This document shows positions 7,092 to 13,454 of a stretch of DNA of 16,848 bases, piece after piece. Source of the DNA: Treponema sp. (GTDB taxonomy: Bacteria > Spirochaetota > Spirochaetia > Treponematales > Treponemataceae); assembly GCA_016293645.1 (NCBI GenBank), contig JAEDDW010000039.1, forward strand, positions 1-16,848, in the 5' to 3' direction. Position 1 is the first letter of the stretch; each line of letters starts with the position of its first letter. The translations under genes and the position numbers were made by a program. The notes beneath the pieces were generated by a model. That model did not search any database. It was given only the letters and a program-made list of their open reading frames with translations, and was not told where the DNA came from.

Positions 7092-8156
7092 ATGAAAAAG
7101 AAATTCAATCCAAAGATAATAGTTGATACACTTTCAGGAATTTTCCTCCCGATAATTGATCTGATAACAGCAGCAAGCATCATGAAAAGCATCCTGATTC
7201 TTCTTGCGTCTTTCAATTTGATGTCAGCAGAAAATGGTATATACAGAATTTTCTACGCGGTTTCCGAAGGAGTTTTTTTCTTTCTTCCATTTTTACTTGC
7301 AATTACTTCTTCAAGGCAGCTGAAGACAAATACATTCATCTCGCTGATGGTACCAATCGCATTCCTGTATCCAGCCATATCGGAGACGCTTGAGAACGGC
7401 GGAACTTTCAATCTTCTGTGTTTCAAAGTTCCACCCGCAGTATATCACTCAAGTGTTATACCAGTTCTACTTGCAGTTGGACTATTGCACTTCATTGAAA
7501 AACCATGCGACAGATTGCAGGAAGCTGTCCGCGGATTTCTGAAGCCGATAATCTGCATGGCTGTAGTTCTACCTGCAACTTTCATGATTTTTGGCCCAGC
7601 CGGAACATATATCGGCGCAGTTCTTACAAAAGCATTTTTCTCGATCTACAGCTTCAATCCTGTTGCTGCGGGAGCTTTCATGGGAACAATCATTCAGCCG
7701 ATGGTTTCCATAGGTGCCCATTGGGCAATTGTTCCTGTTGTTCTCAACAATATTTCAGAAAAAGGTTACGACATAATTATGCCTCTGCTTGCCGGTGCTG
7801 TTTACGGTCAGGCAGGAGCTGCCCTTGCTGTGGGAATCAGGGAAACCGTACGGGAAAAAAAGATCACCGCTTTCCAGAGCAGTTTTACAGCCTGTCTTGG
7901 AGTGACTGAACCTGCCTTGTACAGCATAAATCTTCCAAGGATGAAACCACTTCTTTTTGGATGCATTGGAGGAACAGCAGGAGGTGCCCTTACAGGACTG
8001 GCCGGTACTCACTGCATATCCTTTGCTTTCCCAAGCATCCTCACCAGTGTCGCCTTTGTCGGCCAGGGATTTGCTTTATTCCTTCTGTCAATGCCAGTTG
8101 GATTTGCCATAGGCTTTTTCCTGACATTTCTCTTTTCAGGGAAAAACAACGACTAA
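7092..8156 (+). CDS. PTS EIIC permease, stand-alone
   Basis: Integral inner-membrane EIIC domain of the glucose/sucrose superfamily, about ten hydrophobic segments in 354 residues. Family marks are GVTEPALY (270-277) with the sugar-binding E273, and the GAHW segment with H210. The protein has neither an EIIB domain (no CITRLR-like cysteine motif) nor an EIIA domain, and none is encoded nearby. It may work with EIIB and EIIA proteins made elsewhere, or as a facilitator or sensor. The start at 7092 (MKKKFNP) is set by the promoter; the open frame reaches 7050 but that would place the -10 inside the gene. It converges with murC, with only 20 bases between stops. Substrate (beta-glucoside, sucrose, trehalose or GlcNAc-like) is unresolved. 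Confidence 0.85.
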   Translation: MKKKFNPKIIVDTLSGIFLPIIDLITAASIMKSILILLASFNLMSAENGIYRIFYAVSEGVFFFLPFLLAITSSRQLKTNTFISLMVPIAFLYPAISETLENGGTFNLLCFKVPPAVYHSSVIPVLLAVGLLHFIEKPCDRLQEAVRGFLKPIICMAVVLPATFMIFGPAGTYIGAVLTKAFFSIYSFNPVAAGAFMGTIIQPMVSIGAHWAIVPVVLNNISEKGYDIIMPLLAGAVYGQAGAALAVGIRETVREKKITAFQSSFTACLGVTEPALYSINLPRMKPLLFGCIGGTAGGALTGLAGTHCISFAFPSILTSVAFVGQGFALFLLSMPVGFAIGFFLTFLFSGKNND

Positions 8157-8176
8157 GAAAGTAAAGCTCTGACCAG

Positions 8177-9664
8177 CTAGAGTGAAAATTCGTCGATGAC
8201 TTTTTTACCGACTTTCCAGTTGTCTCCGGCACCCATGGTGACAAAAAGGTAGCCGTCAGGATATCTTGCGTCGAGGGGCTGTTTTAAAAGTTCGATAGCC
8301 TTTGCTGCGGCCTCATCAAATTCCCCGGCATAAATGACATTGTCATGATATTTTTTTGCATGGGATGCAAGAGTCTCGCCTGTAACGTTTGCAGCTTCCG
8401 CATTCTCTCTGGCACTTCCATAAATTTTATTCAATATGACAACATCTGCGCTGCCGAAACTTGAAGCAAATTCCTCAAGCAATGCTGCGGTTCTTGTATA
8501 GGTGTGGCTCATGAAGTCGACTATTATCTTATGACCTTTGTAAAAATCCCTGTATCCTTCAAGAGTTGTCTTGATCGCAGTCGGATGGTGGCCGTAATCA
8601 TCAAGGACAATGATTTCAGTTCCAGTTGAATTACGAACCCTTCCAATGATTTCACTTCTTCTCTTTCCACCGCGGAACTCAAGAAGCCCTTCCTTTAGTT
8701 TGCCAAAATAATCTCTTGGATCAAGATTCTCCTCTTTCAAAAGCTCACAGCACAAGGCCACTGCCGCACATGAATTTCTGGCGTTATGAAGTCCTGGAAT
8801 CGCAAGGATGAAGTCTCCTGCCAGACGGATGTTGAAATTCTGTCTTCCCCTGGAAATATCACCTAACGTTAGTTTATAGTCCCCGTCCGCATTGATTCCA
8901 TATGGAATGAGACTAACATCCGGTCGTTTTTCCTTTGCGATTTTTGCGGTCTCCACCGCACCTTTATCATCAGCACAATAAATAAGCTGACCATGTTCAG
9001 GAAGAAGACAGGCGTAGTCAACAAAAGCCCTCTGGATGTCCTCAAAGGTCGGATAATAATCCTGATGGTCGCTTTCAACAGAAGTAAGTATTATTTTCTT
9101 AGGACTGAACGCCATAAAATGACGCTGGTATTCACAAGTCTCAGCGACAAAATAGTTTCTACCTTCATTCATGTTGGTCAGAGTGCAGGAATTTCCAAAA
9201 GATGAAATGATGCTCCCGGCAAGAATCTGGGAATTGAGAGGAAGTTTTTTCAGCAAAGTTCCCGTGAGACCTGTAGTCGTGGTTTTCCCATGGACACCGC
9301 AGACACCACAGCTGAAGGCAGTTCTGGAAACTGCACCCAAAGCTTCAGTGTAAAGCATCATCGGAATTCCAAGTTCCGTGGCTTTTCTAAGATCAGGATT
9401 TTCCTGTGGATTGTATGCACTGGAATATATTACACACTGAACTCCATCAGTCACGTTGTTTTCAGAAAACTCCTTGGCTGTGATTCCAAGTTTATCAAGG
9501 ATTTCATCAGTGTAAAAACGCTCTGACACATCAGAACCGGTGATCACTGCCCCACGTGTCTTAAGGATCTCTACAAGGGCAACCATACCTGTTCCCTTGA
9601 TACCTACAAAATGTATTCTGCAACCTTTCATTTCGGAAGGTAAATTAAATATGCTGTTTGACAT
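8177..9664 (-). CDS. murC: UDP-N-acetylmuramate--L-alanine ligase
   Basis: Adds L-alanine to UDP-MurNAc with ATP, the first peptide step of peptidoglycan precursor synthesis, in the cytoplasm. The 495-residue Mur ligase shows HFVGIKGTGM (18-27), the ATP loop GVHGKTTTT (123-131), PGLHNARN (290-297), FRGGKRR (330-336), DDYGHHPT (355-362) and a C-terminal GAGDNW. The usual EADESD segment is ETCEYQRHF (175-183), a variant class rather than a defect. The related recycling ligase Mpl is an alternative, but DDYGHHP and GAGD fit MurC better. The ATG at 9664 is chosen because a consensus promoter ends seven bases before it; the longer frame starting at 9712 would overlap that promoter. No other mur gene is adjacent. 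Confidence 0.85.
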   Translation of the reverse strand: MSNSIFNLPSEMKGCRIHFVGIKGTGMVALVEILKTRGAVITGSDVSERFYTDEILDKLGITAKEFSENNVTDGVQCVIYSSAYNPQENPDLRKATELGIPMMLYTEALGAVSRTAFSCGVCGVHGKTTTTGLTGTLLKKLPLNSQILAGSIISSFGNSCTLTNMNEGRNYFVAETCEYQRHFMAFSPKKIILTSVESDHQDYYPTFEDIQRAFVDYACLLPEHGQLIYCADDKGAVETAKIAKEKRPDVSLIPYGINADGDYKLTLGDISRGRQNFNIRLAGDFILAIPGLHNARNSCAAVALCCELLKEENLDPRDYFGKLKEGLLEFRGGKRRSEIIGRVRNSTGTEIIVLDDYGHHPTAIKTTLEGYRDFYKGHKIIVDFMSHTYTRTAALLEEFASSFGSADVVILNKIYGSARENAEAANVTGETLASHAKKYHDNVIYAGEFDEAAAKAIELLKQPLDARYPDGYLFVTMGAGDNWKVGKKVIDEFSL

Positions 9665-9671
9665 GGATGAC

Positions 9672-9700
9672 ATTATAATGAAATCCACTGTTTGTGTTAA
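9672..9700 (-). promoter_or_regulatory. leaderless promoter of murC
   Basis: On the minus strand TTAACA (9700-9695), a 17-base spacer and TATAAT (9677-9672), then GTCATCC and the ATG at 9664. Hexamers match consensus at 5 of 6 and 6 of 6. Transcription should start at or one base from the ATG, and no Shine-Dalgarno sequence exists upstream. Confidence 0.75.
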
Positions 9701-9734
9701 GGACGATTCCACAGTCCGATTTTCGTCCGGGGAT

Positions 9735-9773
9735 AAAAAAAGGCAACAAGCAGGAGAAAAAACGCTTATTGCC
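9735..9773 (-). terminator. intrinsic terminator after xylB
   Basis: On the minus strand GGCAATAAGC (9773-9764) pairs with GCTTGTTGCC (9751-9742), ten pairs with one G-U. The loop is 12 bases and seven T residues follow (9741-9735). It lies 31 bases past the xylB stop and insulates the murC promoter. Confidence 0.9.
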
Positions 9774-9804
9774 CGGGAATTTTAAATATCAGAAGCTGAA
9801 TGAC

Positions 9805-11292
9805 TTATCTGTACAATGGAGAAAGCTGATCAACAAGCTTAGAATATTCCTTGTATGCTTCATCGTATGCTGCGACATTTTCTGCCTTTGGCATTGTTGT
9901 CTTTGATTCATCAAGGGCAACATGTTCGTCAGCAAGGTCAGCCATAGAAACAGCATTTCCTTCAGCCTTCTTGAGACACCAGAGTGCCTGGAGAGCTCCA
10001 CCGAATGCGGCAGCTTCCGAGCTTGCAGGAACTTTTACAGGAAGATTCATGATGTCTGCAACAATCTGTCTCCACACAGGACTCTTTGCTCCACCACCAG
10101 TAAGACGAAGTTCCTTTGCGACAAATCCGAGAGCCTTGAATGAATCAAGTCCTCCGCGCATTGAATATACAGCGCTTTCAAGGGCAGCACGGGCAATGTT
10201 TGCACGGTTGCAGTTGGCTGTTGTCATGCCTGTTATGCTTGCCTTTCCGTGTGGAAGGTTTGGAGTTCTTTCTCCGTTGAAGAATGGAAGAACGAAAACA
10301 CCGTCACAGCCAGGCTTTGCTTTTTCTGCCTCTGCATCAAATGCCTTCACATCAAGATCAAGGAGAGCACGTATTTCTTCGGAAGCTACTGTACAGTTCA
10401 TTGTACACAGCAATGGAAGGTATCCGCCTGTTGATGAACAGAAACCAGAGATTCCGTTTGCTGGATCTGCGACGCTTGAATCGTTGAATCCATAGAGAGT
10501 TCCGGATGTACCCATGGACATTGTAAGAGTTCCGCTTTTAACAACACCTGTACCGATGGCAGACATCATGTTGTCACCGCCACCTGAAGATACAGGAACG
10601 CCAGCTGGAATTCCAAGCCATTCAGCCGTGGCAGCACTTACCTTGCCTGCAGGTTCATCATTTGCAACGAATTTTGGAAGCTTTGCAAGAAGTCCTTCGT
10701 CGATGATGTCACAGACCTTCTTTGACCATTCCTTCTTTATTGAATTAAAAAGTGCCGTACCAGATGAGTCACCCTGTTCCATTACGTATTCACCTGTAAG
10801 GACATAGTTGAGGTAATCATGTGGAAGCATGATGTAGTTGAGCTTTGCAAAAAGTTCTGGTTTGTGGCGCTTGAGCCAAAGAATCTTTGGAGCAGTGAAA
10901 CCAGGAAGAATGTAGTTCTGAACTTCCTTGACTGCGTTTTCATTTCCACCGAGGGCATCTGTGATGATCTTGCATTCTTCTACTGTGGAAGTGTCATTCC
11001 AGAGCTTGACGTTGTAAAGGGCATTTCCTTCCTTATCAAGAGGAACAAAACCGTGCTGATGGCCAGAAACTCCAAGAGCCTGGATTGTAGCCTTACCTTC
11101 TTTTGAAAGCTTGCTGAAACAAACTTCCATTGCATTCTTGTACCATTCAGTTTTCTGTTCACGAGTTCCGTCGTTTTCAGAAATAAGATCAATTGGACAC
11201 GAAGATGACTCCACAGTCTTTTTATTTTCATAATCATAGAGCACAACCTTCATGCTCTGTGTACCCATATCGATACCGGCTACAGTTTTCAT
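9805..11292 (-). CDS. xylB: Xylulokinase (FGGY family)
   Basis: Phosphorylates D-xylulose with ATP to xylulose 5-phosphate, feeding the pentose phosphate pathway. The 495-residue length is normal for XylB. Visible parts are GIDMGTQSMK (6-15) with D8 at the ATP site, SGHQHG (76-81), WNDTST (98-103), SSGGGDN (235-241) with probable catalytic base D240, MGTSG (260-264) and LTGGGAKSPVWRQI (397-410). The ATG at 11292 has GGAGG six to seven bases upstream. It is transcribed alone from its own promoter and ends at a strong terminator; xylose isomerase and a xylose transporter are not in the window. Related FGGY kinases differ in substrate, but the motif pattern favours xylulose. Confidence 0.9.
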   Translation of the reverse strand: MKTVAGIDMGTQSMKVVLYDYENKKTVESSSCPIDLISENDGTREQKTEWYKNAMEVCFSKLSKEGKATIQALGVSGHQHGFVPLDKEGNALYNVKLWNDTSTVEECKIITDALGGNENAVKEVQNYILPGFTAPKILWLKRHKPELFAKLNYIMLPHDYLNYVLTGEYVMEQGDSSGTALFNSIKKEWSKKVCDIIDEGLLAKLPKFVANDEPAGKVSAATAEWLGIPAGVPVSSGGGDNMMSAIGTGVVKSGTLTMSMGTSGTLYGFNDSSVADPANGISGFCSSTGGYLPLLCTMNCTVASEEIRALLDLDVKAFDAEAEKAKPGCDGVFVLPFFNGERTPNLPHGKASITGMTTANCNRANIARAALESAVYSMRGGLDSFKALGFVAKELRLTGGGAKSPVWRQIVADIMNLPVKVPASSEAAAFGGALQALWCLKKAEGNAVSMADLADEHVALDESKTTMPKAENVAAYDEAYKEYSKLVDQLSPLYR

Positions 11293-11331
11293 AAAATTCC
11301 TCCAGAAAAATCTGCAATTTTTATGAAAATT

Positions 11332-11360
11332 ATTATATTACGGAATGAAGGTTTTGGCAA
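11332..11360 (-). promoter_or_regulatory. promoter of xylB
   Basis: On the minus strand TTGCCA (11360-11355), a 17-base spacer and TATAAT (11337-11332). Transcription should start near 11325, leaving a leader of about 33 bases with a GGAGG ribosome site. The -35 lies within the palindrome at 11355-11370. Confidence 0.8.
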
Positions 11361-11370
11361 CCGGTTGCCA
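11355..11370. promoter_or_regulatory. LacI-family operator over the xylB -35
   Basis: TGGCAACCGGTTGCCA is a perfect 16-base palindrome with a central CG and GCAAC/GTTGC arms. This is the typical layout of LacI/GalR-family operators, in which the central CpG is contacted by the hinge helices. It covers the xylB -35, so binding should repress the gene until the inducing sugar is present. No LacI-type gene is in the window. Confidence 0.75.
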
Positions 11371-11383
11371 TTAGAAATAATGG
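11368..11383. repeat. short hairpin between the FlgJ-like gene and the xylB operator
   Basis: CCATTA (11368-11373), GAAA and TAATGG (11378-11383) form a perfect 6-pair stem with a four-base loop, seven bases past the FlgJ-like stop. It overlaps the operator palindrome by three bases. There is no T tail on either strand, so it is not an intrinsic terminator; it may protect the 3' end of the FlgJ-like transcript. Confidence 0.4.
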
Positions 11384-11389
11384 TTAAAA

Positions 11390-11962
11390 CTATTTTCTCT
11401 GTCCGGAAAGTTCGATGTATATCTGGTCTGCAAGTCCAAAGGAAGAATTCTTTGTCATTGCTTCTGCCATGTTGTCATACATCATGTCGTCATACATCTT
11501 GCGTGCGTATTCGTTGTTTTCACCGGAAAGACTTGTATGCTGTATGGTATTTCTCATGCTGGAAAGCATCATCTTTACCATATAGTTTTCCATTTCCATT
11601 GATTGGGCATAAAGATCAGATGTTTTATCGATTACAGGAGTCTTGCCTTTTGAGGTACGGGTTCCGGCTGCAAATCCCTTAGGAGATGCCGTCTTGTCTG
11701 ATTCAGCTGTAAAAGTTCCGTAGAACCCCTGGGTATAGTCTCCATTGAGTCTGTGGTTTTTGGCTATCTGAGAGGAAGAAACACCTGAAACTGAGGAATC
11801 CTTCTTGTTTTCAGTAAGGCTAAAGGCCGTATTTCTCTGCATTTCCTTTACCATATCAGCAAATCTGTTTGCTTCTTTCTGAAGTCTAGAAGAATCCATT
11901 GCTGCATTTGCATCGCCAAGGGTTCCTGTAACTGCCATTCCTGAAATACCTTTCACACCCAT
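11390..11962 (-). CDS. FlgJ-like flagellar rod-binding protein
   Basis: Predicted to help assemble the flagellar rod through the peptidoglycan layer. The 190-residue protein has a polar, probably flexible N-terminal part (1-115) and a C-terminal rod-binding domain at about 116-187 (LYAQSMEMENYMVKMMLSSMRNT, then YDDMMYDNMAEAMTKNSSFGLADQIY). The peptidoglycan hydrolase domain of enterobacterial FlgJ is absent, as in other single-domain homologues. The ATG at 11962 is chosen for AAGGGG seven bases upstream; the frame continues to 12247 but overlaps the MATE gene in antisense. No other flagellar gene is nearby. It lies upstream of xylB on the same strand but xylB has its own promoter. Confidence 0.8.
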   Translation of the reverse strand: MGVKGISGMAVTGTLGDANAAMDSSRLQKEANRFADMVKEMQRNTAFSLTENKKDSSVSGVSSSQIAKNHRLNGDYTQGFYGTFTAESDKTASPKGFAAGTRTSKGKTPVIDKTSDLYAQSMEMENYMVKMMLSSMRNTIQHTSLSGENNEYARKMYDDMMYDNMAEAMTKNSSFGLADQIYIELSGQRK

Positions 11963-12002
11963 AAATATACCCCTTTGCAGGAAATTCATACCTGCATTAA
12001 AA

Positions 12003-12029
12003 TTTTCGGTAAAACTGATGAATTTCTTA
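12003..12029 (-). promoter_or_regulatory. possible flagellar sigma28 promoter of the FlgJ-like gene
   Basis: On the minus strand TAAG (12029-12026), 15 bases and ACCGAAAA (12010-12003) resemble the sigma28 consensus TAAA-N15-GCCGATAA, with the CCGA core intact. Transcription would start near 11996. No good sigma70 promoter is seen here. It overlaps the region where the -35 of the divergent MATE promoter would fall. Confidence 0.4.
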
Positions 12030-12040
12030 GAAAAATTTGA

Positions 12041-12046
12041 TAGACT
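12041..12046 (+). promoter_or_regulatory. possible -10 of a leaderless MATE promoter
   Basis: TAGACT lies seven bases before the ATG at 12054, the same spacing seen for murC and EIIC. No Shine-Dalgarno sequence is present, but no good -35 is visible either, so this is weaker than the other two. Confidence 0.4.
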
Positions 12047-12053
12047 CTGCGAC

Positions 12054-13448
12054 ATGTCAGAAAACACAACAGAAAATCCATTGGGATATGAAAAAATACC
12101 TGTACTTTTAAGAAAATTCGCAGTTCCAGGCATCATAGCCATGCTTGTAAACTCAATATACAACATCGTAGACCAGATTTTCATCGGATGGGGCGTTGGA
12201 TACCTTGGAAATGCCGCAACAAACGTAGCTTTTCCAGTAACCGTCATAGCGATCGCCGTATTCCTTTCACTTGGTGTCGGCGGAGCGACGAGATATTCAA
12301 TCTATCTTGGTGAAAAAAGACATGAAGATGCTGCAAAAGTCGTTGGAATTTCCGTGACCTCTGCAGTGGCATTCGGATTTTTCTATGCTGTTTTCGTATT
12401 CATTTTTCTGCGTCCAATGCTGATGGCCTTTGGGGCTACAGACGATATATTGGACTACGCGCTTCAATATACAAGGATCACAAATCTTGGCATTCCGCTT
12501 ATCGTAATAATGAATGTATTGACCCATATCGCCATGGCCGACGGATCTCCAAAATATTCGATGGTCTGTATGGTGACAGGTGCGGTCATCAATACCATTC
12601 TCGATCCTATTTTCATTTTTGTATTCCATCTTGGTGTTGCGGGTGCAGCCTGGGCTACTGTCATCGCCCAGTTTGTTTCATTCTGCATTGCTGTTGCCTA
12701 TCTCTGGAAATTCAAGCATGTTGTTCTTAAGAGAAAATATTTCACAGCAAATCCTATTCAGACTCTCATAACCATGAAATACGGAATGTCACAGGGTCTT
12801 ACCCAGTTGGCCATGTGTCTTGTCATGGTCTGCATGAACCGTACAATGGTCCATTACGGAGAGCTTTCTGTCTATGGTGCTTCAATTCCACTGGCATCAA
12901 GCGGAATCGTCATGAAGGTCAATGCGATCGTCATAGCAGTCCTCATCGGTATAAGCCAGGGTATGCAGCCGATCATTGGATTCAACTACGGCGCAAGACA
13001 GTATGACCGCGTAAAGAAAACTTATTTTCTTGCCATCCGTATAGAGCTGATGATTACTGTCCTTGCCGTGATCTGCTTTGAACTGTTCCCGAAATTCATT
13101 CTCTCAATCTTCGGAACAGGTGATGAACTTTACATGGAATTCTCAATTCGTTTCATGAGGACATTCCTCTGCTGCCTTCCCTTGGGTGCAGTCCAGATGC
13201 TCTCGTCAAACCTTTTTGCATCAATCGGAAAATCAGTCAAGGGTGCATTGCTTTCCCTCACACGACAGGTGATTTTCTTCATCCCTATTCTTTTCATTCT
13301 GCCTATATTCTACGGAATTGACGGAATCCTGTGGGTAGGACCTACAGCAGATGCACTTGCATTCTTTACAGCCATCATCTGCGTCATCCATGAATTCAGG
13401 CATTCAGATTTAAGCGGAAAAAAACTGAAGGAATTTTCAGAAGCTTAA
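12054..13448 (+). CDS. MATE family multidrug/cation exporter
   Basis: Inner-membrane antiporter of the MATE family (NorM/MepA/DinF type), expected to export drugs or metabolites using a Na+ or H+ gradient. The 464 residues form about 12 hydrophobic segments in two homologous halves. The N-terminal LLRKFAVPGIIAMLVNSIYNIVDQIFIG block and the mid-protein ISQGMQPIIGFNYGARQYDRVKK block are characteristic, the latter being the repeat-2 counterpart. The start at 12054 (MSENTTENP) is chosen over an upstream ATG at 12018, which lacks a ribosome site. Substrate is unknown. It is followed after six bases by the SNF2 gene, so the two are probably cotranscribed, though a functional link is not evident. 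Confidence 0.9.
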   Translation: MSENTTENPLGYEKIPVLLRKFAVPGIIAMLVNSIYNIVDQIFIGWGVGYLGNAATNVAFPVTVIAIAVFLSLGVGGATRYSIYLGEKRHEDAAKVVGISVTSAVAFGFFYAVFVFIFLRPMLMAFGATDDILDYALQYTRITNLGIPLIVIMNVLTHIAMADGSPKYSMVCMVTGAVINTILDPIFIFVFHLGVAGAAWATVIAQFVSFCIAVAYLWKFKHVVLKRKYFTANPIQTLITMKYGMSQGLTQLAMCLVMVCMNRTMVHYGELSVYGASIPLASSGIVMKVNAIVIAVLIGISQGMQPIIGFNYGARQYDRVKKTYFLAIRIELMITVLAVICFELFPKFILSIFGTGDELYMEFSIRFMRTFLCCLPLGAVQMLSSNLFASIGKSVKGALLSLTRQVIFFIPILFILPIFYGIDGILWVGPTADALAFFTAIICVIHEFRHSDLSGKKLKEFSEA

Positions 13449-13454
13449 TTTCAA

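Noticed and set aside
8115..8146. Inverted repeat at the end of the EIIC gene
   Set aside because: TTTTTCCTGA and TCAGGGAAAAA pair, but neither strand has a T tail and it encodes the last membrane helix; likely coding coincidence.
8157..8176. Bidirectional terminator between EIIC and murC
   Set aside because: Only a four-pair stem (CTCT/AGAG) is present without T tracts on either side.
9701..9728. GGACGA/TCGTCC inverted repeat upstream of the murC -35
   Set aside because: Six-base arms 16 bases apart, with further partial repeats but no clear symmetry; could be chance.
11963..12247. N-terminal extension of the FlgJ-like frame
   Set aside because: It runs antisense through the conserved start of the MATE gene, and the ATG at 11962 has a proper ribosome site.
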